This document shows, piece after piece, positions 52,018 through 60,550 of a stretch of DNA of 64,000 nt. The position numbers and the translations under genes are program-made. The stretch is taken from positions 558,001-622,000 of the forward strand of contig NZ_NWTI01000002.1 in the NCBI RefSeq assembly GCF_002531575.1. The letters are read 5' to 3'. The DNA comes from Bradyrhizobium sp. Y36. Its GTDB lineage: Bacteria; Pseudomonadota; Alphaproteobacteria; Rhizobiales; Xanthobacteraceae. A model generated the notes under the pieces. That model searched no databases, was not told the DNA's origin, and saw only the letters and a list, made by a program, of their open reading frames with translations. How positions within the stretch are numbered: the stretch's first letter is position 1; every line of letters begins with the position of its first letter.

Positions 52018-53058
52018 CTATTGCTGTCTCGCCCACGCGACGATCGCGGCGGCCTCCGCGCCGGCCTGTGTCTCCCACGCGATGATCGCGGGCGTCGCCG
52101 CTTTCCGGAGCGCGGCGACCAGGGAGGCCGGCGCCGGTTCGACGATGCGTACGCCGTTGTCGCGCATGCGCGCGTAATTCTCGGTGGTGCGATGGGCCAA
52201 TAGCGCGAACTGGCTTTGCTCGGTCTCGGCGGCGGCGGCCAGCACCTCGCGCTGCATCGGCTCGGGCAGTTCGGCAAAAGCGTCGTTGCGGACGAAAGCG
52301 ATCGAGACCGGCATCGCGTAGTTGACGGCGGTGAAGTGCGGCAGGAAGTCCCAGAGCTTGCGTCCCGCGCCGCCGTCGCCGGAGGTGAGGAATGCGTTCA
52401 GCCGATGCTCCTTCAATCCGGCGAGCGCGGCGTCCATCGGCAGGAACTGCGCATTGGCGCCGGCCGCGCGCATGACCTCGCTCGAATTGGAATCATAGGC
52501 CCGCAAATTCAGTTTCGGCAGGTCGTCGGCACCTTCCAGCGCACGTTCCGACCAAAGCCCCGTGGCGGGCCAGATCGTCAGATAAAGCAGCTTGAGGCCG
52601 CGCGCCGCCAGTGCCTTCTCGTAGAGCGGGCGCGCCCGCGAATTGATGGCGCGGGCGAGTTCGGCCGATTGCACGAGGAAGGGCAGGGTGGACAATCCGA
52701 GTACCGGATCGACGCCGGAGAGCGCGCCCGCGAAGGCATCGCCGCCGACGATCCGGCCATCGAGCGCGGCGCGCGGCATCTCGCCCGAATTGATCTTGAG
52801 GCTGTTGTCGAAGGCGTTCGCCACGGTCACGAAACCGTTTGTGTGCGCCGCCACGCGACCGGCGAAGGTGGTGAGGCCGATCCCGGAGATGTTATTCTCA
52901 GGGTATTCCGTGGTCATCCGCCAAGTGACTTGAGAAGTGACCTGTGACGTGACTTGAGACGGGACGCGCGGGGTCTCCTCCGCGGCGGCTGGCGCGAGGC
53001 TCAGCGCGAGCGCGACAAAGGCGAAGATGACGCGGATCCGTTTGGCGGGGTGACGCAT
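52018..53058 (-). CDS. TRAP-type (DctP-like) substrate-binding protein, orphan
   Basis: 346 residues from ATG 53058; an ATG at 53082 would extend the leader by eight residues. Signal peptide (hydrophobic 9-25, cleavage AAAE), a three-fold SQVT repeat at about 33-44, then the DctP fold (WRMTTEYPENNI, INSGEMPRAALDGRIVGGDAF, LKLLYLTIWPATGLWS, KLNLRAYDSNSSEVMRAAG). No DctQ or DctM membrane genes are near, so the partner transporter is elsewhere or the protein has another role. Divergent from the lytic transglycosylase gene. Confidence 0.85.
   Translation of the reverse strand: MRHPAKRIRVIFAFVALALSLAPAAAEETPRVPSQVTSQVTSQVTWRMTTEYPENNISGIGLTTFAGRVAAHTNGFVTVANAFDNSLKINSGEMPRAALDGRIVGGDAFAGALSGVDPVLGLSTLPFLVQSAELARAINSRARPLYEKALAARGLKLLYLTIWPATGLWSERALEGADDLPKLNLRAYDSNSSEVMRAAGANAQFLPMDAALAGLKEHRLNAFLTSGDGGAGRKLWDFLPHFTAVNYAMPVSIAFVRNDAFAELPEPMQREVLAAAAETEQSQFALLAHRTTENYARMRDNGVRIVEPAPASLVAALRKAATPAIIAWETQAGAEAAAIVAWARQQ
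52925..52960. repeat. Three 12-bp units coding SQVT in the DctP-like protein
   Basis: GTGACTTGAGAA, GTGACCTGTGAC and GTGACTTGAGAC read on the minus strand as three SQVT tetrapeptides just after the signal peptide. Confidence 0.85.
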
Positions 53059-53101
53059 TGGGAGAGACAGGTCAGGCAGCATATTGGCAACTCATCGAAC
53101 C

Positions 53102-54226
53102 ATGGCAGGATGCCATAACTGGGCAGGTCACCTTGTTGCACGCCGCACCGGCGCGCGCCACATCCGTGCCTGCCCATGGTTGAGGCGGATTGCATTGCCT
53201 GTGATCGCCGCGCTGCTCGTTTCGACGACGCTGGCGCCGGCGGCGGATGACCCGCCCGCAAAGCCCGACGCCGCGGTGCCGAGCGCCGAGGAGCCCGCAA
53301 AGCCACCGGAGAAGTCCCAGGAAAAATCCCAGGAAAAATCTCGAGAAAACTCCCAAGAAAACTCCCAAGAGAAATCCAAAGAAAACTCTCAGGAGAAATC
53401 CCCCGCCGCGCGCGAGAGCGATACGCGGGAGTCGATCTGCCTGATCGTCGAGGCCGCCGCGCGCGATGCCAATCTGCCGCTGGAATTCTTCGCCCGGGTG
53501 ATCTGGCAGGAAAGCCGCTTCCAGGCTGACGCGGTCGGCCCCACGACACGCAGCGGCGAGCATGCGCAGGGGATCGCGCAGTTCATGCCGGGCACGGCGA
53601 GCGAGCGCGGACTGCTCGACCCGTTCAATCCGGTACAGGCGCTGCCGAAATCGGCGGAGTTCTTGAACGAGCTGCGCCATCAGTTCGGCAATCTCGGCCT
53701 TGCCGCGGCCGCCTACAATGCCGGCCCGCGGCGCGTGCAGGAATGGCTCGCCGGCACCGGCGGAATGCCCGAGCAGACCCGCAACTACGTCTACGCCATC
53801 ACGGGCACGAGCGTCGATGCCTGGGCCAAGGCAGGAGCGACCGGCAAGGGCCCGCCGAGCTCGCCGCCGACGAGCTGCCGCGATCTGATGGCGCTGCTCA
53901 AGCGCGCGCCGAATGCCTTCGTCGCCGAGCTCGAGCAGCATGTCGAGCTGGCGGCTGCAAAGGCCTGGGGCGTGCAGCTCGCCGCCGGCTTCGACCGCAA
54001 CAAGGCGCTGGCGATGTACTCCCGCGCGGTGACGCGGCTCAGCACCGCAATCGGTGAGCGCGATCCGAGCCTGATCAGCTCGGTGATGCGCAGCCGCGGC
54101 ACGCGCGCGTTCTACCAGGTGCGTATCGGTGCGGATACGCGGGGCGAGGCGGATGATCTCTGCAACCGGATCCGGAAAGCGGGCGGGGCCTGCTTCGTGC
54201 TGAAAAACCGGGGTGTGGCGGGGTAG
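53102..54226 (+). CDS. Lytic transglycosylase (SLT domain), exported
   Basis: 374 residues from ATG 53102; TTG starts near 53084 and 53177 are alternatives. Signal-like helix (about 30-47), then a low-complexity 4-residue repeat EKSQ/ENSQ (about 70-100), then the SLT domain (about 110-240): catalytic Glu in WQESRF, GIAQFMPGTA and AAYNAGPRRV. The C-terminal part (about 270-374) ends in a SPOR-like segment (FYQVRIGADTRGEADDLCNR). Cleaves peptidoglycan glycan strands. Divergent from the DctP-like gene. Confidence 0.9.
   Translation: MAGCHNWAGHLVARRTGARHIRACPWLRRIALPVIAALLVSTTLAPAADDPPAKPDAAVPSAEEPAKPPEKSQEKSQEKSRENSQENSQEKSKENSQEKSPAARESDTRESICLIVEAAARDANLPLEFFARVIWQESRFQADAVGPTTRSGEHAQGIAQFMPGTASERGLLDPFNPVQALPKSAEFLNELRHQFGNLGLAAAAYNAGPRRVQEWLAGTGGMPEQTRNYVYAITGTSVDAWAKAGATGKGPPSSPPTSCRDLMALLKRAPNAFVAELEQHVELAAAKAWGVQLAAGFDRNKALAMYSRAVTRLSTAIGERDPSLISSVMRSRGTRAFYQVRIGADTRGEADDLCNRIRKAGGACFVLKNRGVAG
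53309..53401. repeat. Tandem 12-bp repeat coding EKSQ-type tetrapeptides
   Basis: 93 bp of a degenerate 12-base unit (GAGAAGTCCCAG and variants), giving EKSQ, EKSR, ENSQ, EKSK units between the signal and the SLT domain. Highly charged, likely a flexible linker. Confidence 0.88.
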
Positions 54227-54247
54227 GGGCGCGTCTCTCTCTCTCCT

Positions 54248-54358
54248 CGTCATTCCGGGGCGCGCCCGCTTGGGCGCGAGCCCGGAATCCATCGTGCAGC
54301 GATCTCTGTGGCCTGATGGATTCCGGGTTCGGCTCTTCGAGCCGCCCCGGAATGACGG
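54248..54358. repeat. Intergenic palindromic repeat, type A (copy 2)
   Basis: Begins CGTCATTCCGGGGCGCGCCC and ends CCGGAATGACGG, with central GAGCCCGGAATCCAT / ATGGATTCCGGGTTC; same family as 18567-18671. Confidence 0.85.
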
Positions 54359-54463
54359 CGGTGGGGGCGTCACGCATGCCAGCCCCGCCGCGCGCTTCCT
54401 TGACGCGAGCCGCCGCATTGCCCGTTATGCAGCCACGATTCCGTAACTCCGACCAGCACTCCC

Positions 54464-55204
54464 GTGGCGCTTCCCCCGCTCGATTCACCGCAATGGAATA
54501 GCTCTTGGCTTGCCTTCGGCTGGGGCTTGCGCTCGATCACGCAGACGATCCTCACGCTCGTCCTGTTCGCGACCTATCTCGGCATCGGCGCGCTGGCCCA
54601 TGACACCCATTTCAGCCTGCTCTGGGCGTTGTGCTCGACACTGTTCGTCTGGGCCGGCCCGGCGCAGATCATCCTGATCACCACGCTCGGCTCGGGCGCC
54701 ACCATCATCCAGTCGGCGATTGCGGTCACCGTCAGCGCCATCAGGCTGTTTCCGATGGTGGTCTCGGTGCTGCCCTTGATGCGGACGCCGACCACCAGGC
54801 GGCGCGAGCTGTTCTTCGCCGCGCATCTTACAGCCGTGACGCTGTGGGTCGAATGCCATCGCTTCCTGCCGCAAGTGCCGCGCGAGCGGCGCATCGCCTT
54901 CGTCAACGGGCTCGGCTTCGGCCTCGTCTCGGTGTGCCTCACCGCCAACACGGTCGGCTATTTCCTCGCCGCCAACCTGACGCAGACGCTTGGTGCCGCG
55001 ATCCTGATGCTGACGCCGCTGTCGTTCCTGTTCTCGACCGCGCGCAACAGCCGCGAGGCCGCCGACGTGGTCGCGCTGGCGCTCGGCGTCTTGCTCTATC
55101 CGCTGGCGGCAAAGATGAACTCCGGGCTCGACATCCTGGTCAGCGGGCTCGTGGCCGGCACGATCGCCTATGGCGTGCATTGGTGGCGGGAGGTGCGCGC
55201 ATGA
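54464..55204 (+). CDS. azlC: AzlC-family branched-chain amino-acid exporter, large subunit
   Basis: 246 residues with GTG start at 54464. Five to six membrane segments (about 30-50, 58-78, 88-105, 140-160, 168-190, 205-240) and the AzlC signature (FVWAGPAQIILI...GSGATIIQSAIAV). Works with the small AzlD subunit, whose ATG overlaps this stop (ATGA, 55201-55204). In other bacteria AzlCD exports branched-chain amino acids or azaleucine. Confidence 0.85.
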   Translation: MALPPLDSPQWNSSWLAFGWGLRSITQTILTLVLFATYLGIGALAHDTHFSLLWALCSTLFVWAGPAQIILITTLGSGATIIQSAIAVTVSAIRLFPMVVSVLPLMRTPTTRRRELFFAAHLTAVTLWVECHRFLPQVPRERRIAFVNGLGFGLVSVCLTANTVGYFLAANLTQTLGAAILMLTPLSFLFSTARNSREAADVVALALGVLLYPLAAKMNSGLDILVSGLVAGTIAYGVHWWREVRA

Positions 55205-55551
55205 GCTACGCGCAGCTCATCGGCGACTGGCAGGCGCTCGTCGTGCTGTTCGTCGCCGGCGTCGTTCCCAACCAGATCTGGCGCATGCTGGGCCTGTGGT
55301 TCGGCGGCGGCATCGACGAAGGCTCCGAACTGCTGGTCTGGGTGCGGGCGGTCGCGACCGCGATCCTCGCCGGCGTCATCGCCCAGATCGTGGTCCAGCC
55401 GCCGGGCGCGCTCGCCAGCGTGCCTGATGCCTTGCGCTACGGCGCGGTGGCCGCCGGCCTCGTCGTGTTCCTGCTGACCCACCGCTCGATTTTTGCGGGC
55501 GTCGTGACCGGTGAAGTCTTCATGCTGGCCGGCAAGTGGTGGTTGGGTTAA
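55201..55551 (+). CDS. azlD: AzlD-family small subunit
   Basis: 116 residues with three hydrophobic segments (about 10-28, 48-65, 80-112). Starts at the ATGA overlap with azlC, so the two are translationally coupled. Together they form the AzlCD/LIV-E-type permease of the inner membrane. Followed by a TrmO-like gene at 55584. Confidence 0.82.
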   Translation: MSYAQLIGDWQALVVLFVAGVVPNQIWRMLGLWFGGGIDEGSELLVWVRAVATAILAGVIAQIVVQPPGALASVPDALRYGAVAAGLVVFLLTHRSIFAGVVTGEVFMLAGKWWLG

Positions 55552-55583
55552 AACCGCCGGCGAACAGCCAAGGAACAGGACAC

Positions 55584-56075
55584 ATGGTTCGCGAACAGGA
55601 GCTCCGCGAGGGCGAGGTCGCCATCGAGCTGCCACCGACGCAGGATGCCGGCCTCGTCTTCATCGGCCGCATCCGCACGCCCTGGACGTCGCGGCTGGAG
55701 ACGCCGCGGCAGGGGCGTCAGGACGGCCCGATCTGCCGGCTCGAGATCTTCGAGCCGTTCGTGCCGGCCATCAAGGGCGTGGATTTCTACAGCAATCTCG
55801 AAGTGCTCTACTGGCTCGATCAGTCGCGCCGCGACATCCTCCTGCAGAGCCCGAAGAACAACGAGAAGACCCGCGGCACGTTTTCGCTGCGCTCGCCGGT
55901 GCGGCCCAACCCGATCGGCACGTCGATCGTGAAGCTGGTCGGCATCGAGGGCAGCACGATCCTGGTGCGCGGGCTCGACTGCATCGACAACACGCCGCTG
56001 ATCGACATCAAGCCGGACCGCTGCGAGTTCACGCCGCTGGCCGCGCCGCAGGCTGGCGATTTTCAGACGGAGTGA
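55584..56075 (+). CDS. TrmO-like tRNA (t6A37) N6-methyltransferase / TsaA family
   Basis: 163 residues from ATG 55584, with AAGGAACAGG ahead. The family core is present: FIGRIRTPW near 33-41, SPVRPNPIGTSIVKL at about 110-124 and LDCIDNTPLIDIKP (substrate loop). TrmO (YaeB) methylates N6-threonylcarbamoyladenosine at tRNA position 37 using SAM. This copy lacks the C-terminal domain of E. coli TrmO, as in short TsaA proteins. Confidence 0.85.
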   Translation: MVREQELREGEVAIELPPTQDAGLVFIGRIRTPWTSRLETPRQGRQDGPICRLEIFEPFVPAIKGVDFYSNLEVLYWLDQSRRDILLQSPKNNEKTRGTFSLRSPVRPNPIGTSIVKLVGIEGSTILVRGLDCIDNTPLIDIKPDRCEFTPLAAPQAGDFQTE

Positions 56076-56078
56076 CGG

Positions 56079-56504
56079 TCAGGCCTTCAGCGCCGCGATC
56101 AGCTTCGCCGCGTGCTCTTCCAGCACCTTGACGTCTTCCTTGCGGCTGGCAGGCGGCAGCATCGCCACGCCATCGTGGCGCGGCATCACGTGCATGTGCA
56201 GGTGAAACACCACCTGTCCGCCGGCGGGCTCGTTGAACTGCTGGATGGTGATGCCATCGGCCTTGAAGGCCTTCATGGCGGCGGCCGCGATCTTGTGCGC
56301 GCCGCGGGCGACATGGGCGTAGTCGTCGGGCTTGATGTCGAGGATGTTGCGGGCAGGGGCCTTCGGGATCACCAGCGTGTGGCCGGGAACGCGCGGCATG
56401 ATGTCGAGGAAGGCGAAGACGTGCTCGTCCTCATAGACCTTGCTGCAGGGCAGCTCGCCGCGCAGGATCTTCGCGAAGATGTTGTTGGTGTCGTAGCTGG
56501 TCAT
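56079..56504 (-). CDS. HIT family nucleotide-binding hydrolase (HinT-like)
   Basis: 141 residues. Histidine triad HLHMHV gives H101, H103 and H105 (VFHLHMHVMPRH); N-terminal IFAKILRGELPCSKVYED is family-typical. Hydrolyses adenylated amines or dinucleotides. Its stop is 3 bp from the TrmO-like stop (convergent). Confidence 0.92.
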   Translation of the reverse strand: MTSYDTNNIFAKILRGELPCSKVYEDEHVFAFLDIMPRVPGHTLVIPKAPARNILDIKPDDYAHVARGAHKIAAAAMKAFKADGITIQQFNEPAGGQVVFHLHMHVMPRHDGVAMLPPASRKEDVKVLEEHAAKLIAALKA

Positions 56505-56566
56505 GACGGCTCCGGGAAACTTTGCGCTCTCATTTTTCGCCTACTGTCACCAGCCACCGCAGGCCG

Positions 56567-57808
56567 TCAAGGCGCCTCGTCGGCGCCTTTGCGGAACGGG
56601 CCGAGCTCGGCGAGCTCCCGTCCGGCCTCGGCGACGTAGGCGCGCTCGCGCTTGAGGTAATCGCTGATGGCGCGGCGCAGGCCGGGATCGGCGATGAAGT
56701 GGGCGGAATGCGTGGTTCGCGGCAGGTAGCCGCGCGCGATCTTGTGCTCGCCTTGCGCGCCCGCCTCGACATGCCTGAGGCCGCGTTTGATGGCGAAGTC
56801 GATCGCCTGGTAGTAGCAGACCTCGAAGTGCAGGAACGGATGATGCTCGACCGCGCCCCAGTTGCGGCCGAACAGCGTGTCAGAGCCGATGAAGTTGATC
56901 GCGCCCGCAATCCAGCGATCGTTGCGGCGGGCCATCACCAGCAGCACGTCCTCTGCCATGGTCTCGCCGATCAGCGAGAAGAATTCGCGCGTCAAATAGG
57001 GCCGGCCCCATTTGCGCGAGCCGGTCTCCATGTAGAATTCGAAGAAGGCGTCCCAGGCGTCCTCGGTGATGTCCTTGCCCGTGAGCCAGTGGATGGTGAT
57101 GCCCGCGGCCAGCGCATCGCGCCGCTCGCGCTTGATCGATTTGCGGTGGCGCGAGTTCAGCGTCGCCAGGAAGTCGTCGAAGCCGGCAAAGCCCTCATTG
57201 TGCCAGTGGAACTGCTGGTCGGTGCGCTGCAGGAAACCGTACTCGGCGAGCAGCTTCCACTCGCTCTCGCGCGCGAAGGTGACGTGGACCGAGGAAGCCT
57301 TGCTGACGCCGCACAGCGCCACGAGGCCGCTCGCCAGCGCGTCCATGATCCGCTCGCGATCGACGCCGTCGCGGACCAGCAGCCGCGGACCCGTCGCCGG
57401 GGTGAAGGGAACCGAGACCTGGAGCTTCGGATAATAGTGCCCGCCGGCACGCTCATAGGCATCGGCCCAGCCGCGGTCGAAAACGTACTCACCCTGGGAA
57501 TGCGATTTCAAATAACAGGGCACGATTCCGGCGACGCGGCCATCGGCCTTGGCCACGAGATGCCGCGGGCCCCAGCCGGTGCGGATCGTCGCCGAACCCG
57601 ATGTCTCAATGGCGGAGAGAAATGCGTGGGAGACGAAGGGGTTATAGGCGGGTTTTGAGAGATCGAGGGAATCGCCTGGCAGGGCGGATGAGGAGCCGTT
57701 GCCAGCCCCATTGCATCGTCTGCCGGGATTGGCGCAGGCGTCCCAATCCTCCGGTGACACTTCGCCAATCGAAGGTACGGCCTCGAGCGTGATTTCGGAT
57801 GATGCCAT
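56567..57808 (-). CDS. COG3146-type GNAT/FemAB-like acyltransferase
   Basis: 413 residues from ATG 57808 (MASSEITLEAV). Two GNAT-like halves: LSAIETSGSATIRTGWGPRH at about 75-94 and SRHRKSIKRERR at about 230-241, with a Trp/Asp-rich core and NFIGSDTLFGRNWGAVE. The pattern is that of the COG3146 (DUF482) group, described as predicted N-acyltransferases near peptidoglycan or lipid synthesis. Donor and acceptor unknown. Confidence 0.85.
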   Translation of the reverse strand: MASSEITLEAVPSIGEVSPEDWDACANPGRRCNGAGNGSSSALPGDSLDLSKPAYNPFVSHAFLSAIETSGSATIRTGWGPRHLVAKADGRVAGIVPCYLKSHSQGEYVFDRGWADAYERAGGHYYPKLQVSVPFTPATGPRLLVRDGVDRERIMDALASGLVALCGVSKASSVHVTFARESEWKLLAEYGFLQRTDQQFHWHNEGFAGFDDFLATLNSRHRKSIKRERRDALAAGITIHWLTGKDITEDAWDAFFEFYMETGSRKWGRPYLTREFFSLIGETMAEDVLLVMARRNDRWIAGAINFIGSDTLFGRNWGAVEHHPFLHFEVCYYQAIDFAIKRGLRHVEAGAQGEHKIARGYLPRTTHSAHFIADPGLRRAISDYLKRERAYVAEAGRELAELGPFRKGADEAP

Positions 57809-57945
57809 CGTGCCCAAGATCGTGCATTGCAGCAGCGACTTCAAGGGGTGGGGAACACAGCTCTCGTGCCCCGGACGCAGCGCAGCACGTAGTGGTGCGC
57901 TGCTGAGCCGGGGCCCATCTAGCCGCGCAGTGTGACGCCTCCTGG

Positions 57946-57997
57946 GTCCCGGCTCTGCGCAGCAACGCTACGCGTTGCAGCGCGTCCGGGACACGAG
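57946..57997. repeat. Intergenic palindromic repeat, type D (copy 2)
   Basis: GGTCCCGGCTCTGC ... GCAACGCTACGCGTTGC ... GTCCGGGACACGAG, nearly the same as 22036-22088. It ends 5 bp before the stop codon of the glycerophosphodiesterase gene. A further inverted stretch (57855-57925, arms around GTGCCCCGGACG) continues upstream. Confidence 0.82.
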
Positions 57998-58001
57998 AGC
58001 C

Positions 58002-58748
58002 CTACGGCACGAACCCCTCGAAGATCATCTGATCTGCGTACTGACCGACCCGTGCCCGTTGTTCCGGGGTGCGCACGGTCCAGCCGAGCAGGGCGCAGCC
58101 GAACACGTTGCGGGCGATCCAGGGCGCCGGGGCCGGGAGATGATCGACCTTGAAGGCGACGAAGTGGGGCTGGGTCTGAAAACCATGGCGAAGGTACAGC
58201 ATGCTGTCGCGCTGCGCCTGGGTGAGCTTGGCCCAGTAATCGTCCTCGTAGGTGCGCTGCGCGACGATGCCGCGCGGGCGGTTGGGTAGGAGCTGGCGCA
58301 GCGCCAGCACCTGGTCGGGGTCGAAGGACATGCCGACGGCCGGGCCCTGGTAGGACGCCAGCACCGCGGCCATCCGCTTCACCAGCTTGCGGTCGCCGTC
58401 AAAACGGCTTTTCACCTCGATCACCAGCGGCACGCGACCTGCGACCATGGCGCAGAGGTCGGACAGCGACATCATCCGCTCGTCCGTGTCCTTGAATTTG
58501 ACTGCTTTCAGCTCCGCGGCGGTCTTCGACACGACCTCGCCGGTGGCCTCGGTGAGGCGGCCCAGCGCGTGGTCGTGATGCACCATCGCCTCGCCATCGG
58601 CGGAGAGCTGGATATCGACCTCGATCGAGAAATTGCCTGCGACCGCCGCCTGCACCGCGCCCGGCATGTTCTCGACGATGCCGCGGGAGATGTCATGCAG
58701 GCCGCGATGGGCGACCGGCCGGGCTGTCAGCCAATCTGGAGCGCGCAT
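58002..58748 (-). CDS. Glycerophosphodiester phosphodiesterase (GDPD)
   Basis: 248 residues, cytosolic UgpQ-like TIM barrel. Catalytic and metal residues lie in AHRGLHD (13-19, H14 and R15), ENMPGA (E26), IEVDIQLSADG (E43, D45) and VHHDH (56-60). Hydrolyses glycerophosphodiesters to glycerol-3-phosphate plus alcohol. It lies 6 bp after a RidA gene, so the two share an operon. Confidence 0.9.
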   Translation of the reverse strand: MRAPDWLTARPVAHRGLHDISRGIVENMPGAVQAAVAGNFSIEVDIQLSADGEAMVHHDHALGRLTEATGEVVSKTAAELKAVKFKDTDERMMSLSDLCAMVAGRVPLVIEVKSRFDGDRKLVKRMAAVLASYQGPAVGMSFDPDQVLALRQLLPNRPRGIVAQRTYEDDYWAKLTQAQRDSMLYLRHGFQTQPHFVAFKVDHLPAPAPWIARNVFGCALLGWTVRTPEQRARVGQYADQMIFEGFVP

Positions 58749-58754
58749 TGTCGG

Positions 58755-59222
58755 TCAGGCGACCTCGAACACGCCTTCGACCTCGACCGCAGCATCCGCG
58801 GGCAGGGAGGCGACGCCGACGGTGGTACGGGCATGGCGGCCCTTGTCGCCGAAGGCGGCGACCATCAGATCGGAGGCGCCGTTCAGCACCTTCGGCCCGT
58901 CCAGGAAGTCCGGCGCCGAGTTGATGAAGCCGCCGAGGCGCACCACGCGCACCACCTTGTCGAGATCCCCGAGCGCCGCCTTGACTTGGGCCAGCAGATT
59001 GACCGCGCAACCCCGAGCCGCCGCGGCGCCGTCCTCGATGGAGACGCCGGCGCCCAGCTTGCCCTTGGCGATCAGCTTGCCGGTGGGATCGAAGCAGACC
59101 TGGCCGGAGACGAAGAGCAGATTACCGGTGCGCACGAACGGGACGTAATTGGCGACGGGCGTGGGGGCCTCGTGCAGCTTGATGCCCTGTTCCGCCAGCT
59201 TCTGCTCGACCGTGCCCGCCAT
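58755..59222 (-). CDS. RidA family protein (Rid/YjgF), 155 aa
   Basis: Start at ATG 59222 (MAGTVEQKLAEQGIKLHEAP); upstream residues are not family-like. The segment HARTTVGVASLPADAAVEVE contains the arginine that binds the substrate carboxylate in active RidA deaminases, so imine/enamine deaminase activity is plausible. At 155 residues it is longer than RidA proper (about 128), as in the larger YjgF-like group. Confidence 0.88.
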   Translation of the reverse strand: MAGTVEQKLAEQGIKLHEAPTPVANYVPFVRTGNLLFVSGQVCFDPTGKLIAKGKLGAGVSIEDGAAAARGCAVNLLAQVKAALGDLDKVVRVVRLGGFINSAPDFLDGPKVLNGASDLMVAAFGDKGRHARTTVGVASLPADAAVEVEGVFEVA

Positions 59223-59468
59223 GTCCGACCTCGTTGTCCAAAAACCATTCGCCCCGGCGCGTCCGCGAGGAGCCGGGCGCGCCCTGTTTCGCCCATCGGG
59301 CGGCCACATGCAAGCAACCCGCAGGGGGCCGCCTTTTGTCGAGGCGCGGCGGCCGGTTCAACGGCAGAGCCGCAACTTTACGTGAAACGGCCTCAGTTGC
59401 GACGCAATGGAACGGTCATTAAAATGTCGAATCTGCGCTTCCCAGGGATGCGTCCCCAAGGAATAGAC

Positions 59469-60329
59469 ATGGTGCACCTTTTCCGGACTTCGCTCGGTGT
59501 GATGGCGCTCGCGGCCGCCGGTTTCGGCCTTGGTGATTTAGGCCTTGGCGAGGGCGCACAGGCCGCCAGCGGTCCGTTCCTGTCGCACCAGGCGCTCTAT
59601 GACCTCAGCCTGGTGAAGTCGCGCTCGAATTCGGTCAACAGCGCGCGCGGCCGCATCCTCTACAACTTCACCGGCAGCTCCTGCGAGGGCTACACCTCCG
59701 AATTCCGCCAGGTGTCCGAGCTCGACAGCGGCGAGGGCAAGGTTACGCTCAGCGATCTCCGCTCCAACTCCTGGGAAGACGCCGCGGGAAAAAGCTACCG
59801 CTTCAAGATCGAGACGCGGATGAACGAGGCGGATGCCGGCCGGGTCGACGGTTCGGCCGAGCGCGACGGCGACCACATCAACGTCAAGCTGAAGCTGCCG
59901 TCGCCGAAGAGCTTCACCCTCGACGGCAAGATCGTGTTTCCGACCGAGCAGATCCAGCGCATCATCGCCGCCGCCAAGGACGGCAAGTCGCTGCTCGAGC
60001 TCTCGGTCTATGACGGCTCCGACGACGGCCAAAAGGTCTACAACACGCTGACCGTGATCGGCCAGCCGATCGCCGCCGACCGCGCCACCTCGTCCGATCC
60101 GTCGACGTCCGACGAGCACATGAAGTCGCTCAAGCGCTGGCCCGTCACCGTCAGCTATTTCGACCGCGACGCCCAGCAGAAAGAGGGCGAGCAGACGCCG
60201 GTCTATGCGATGGCGTTCGAGCTCTACGAGAACGGCGTCTCGCGCCAGCTCGTGCTCGACTACAACGACTTCGTCATTTCCGGCGCGATGGGCAAGTTCG
60301 ACGTCAAGGACAGCAAGCCCTGCAATTGA
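59469..60329 (+). CDS. eipB: EipB-like cell envelope integrity protein (DUF1849)
   Basis: 286 residues from ATG 59469, preceded by AAGGAATAGAC; a 301-residue start at 59424 lacks such a site. Signal peptide (hydrophobic 8-24) then a beta-spiral DUF1849 domain (about 35-286: SHQALYDLSLVKS, GKIVFPTEQIQRII). It keeps two Cys, one in SSCEGY and one three residues from the end (SKPCN), matching the conserved disulfide of Brucella EipB. EipB is a periplasmic protein needed for envelope integrity in Rhizobiales. Confidence 0.88.
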   Translation: MVHLFRTSLGVMALAAAGFGLGDLGLGEGAQAASGPFLSHQALYDLSLVKSRSNSVNSARGRILYNFTGSSCEGYTSEFRQVSELDSGEGKVTLSDLRSNSWEDAAGKSYRFKIETRMNEADAGRVDGSAERDGDHINVKLKLPSPKSFTLDGKIVFPTEQIQRIIAAAKDGKSLLELSVYDGSDDGQKVYNTLTVIGQPIAADRATSSDPSTSDEHMKSLKRWPVTVSYFDRDAQQKEGEQTPVYAMAFELYENGVSRQLVLDYNDFVISGAMGKFDVKDSKPCN

Positions 60330-60355
60330 GGGGAAGCCCCTCCGCGCGGGAAGGG

Positions 60356-60450
60356 CCGTAGGGTGGGCAAAGCGTAGCGTGCCCACCACGTCCCAAGCGG
60401 GCAGAAAGATCGTGGGCACGGCGCTGACGCGCCTTTGCCCACCCTACGGG
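60356..60450. repeat. Intergenic palindromic repeat, type E
   Basis: CCGTAGGGTGGGCAAAG (60356-60372) and CTTTGCCCACCCTACGG (60433-60449) form a long inverted repeat; the inner arms GTGCCCACCACG and CGTGGGCACG also pair. Lies in the 221-bp gap between EipB and the RidA-like gene. Confidence 0.85.
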
Positions 60451-60550
60451 ACCTCTCTTCGCCGCTTTGCTCCTGGCGGGTGACAGACTAGCTCTCGTCA
60501 CACTCTCCGGCTACGCTCGCTCCCAACCAGAAACCTCAGGGAGCCAGCCC

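Noticed and set aside
53309..53401. Short tandem repeats as a possible CRISPR array
   Set aside because: Unit is 12 bp, contiguous and in frame, with no spacers; it codes a linker.
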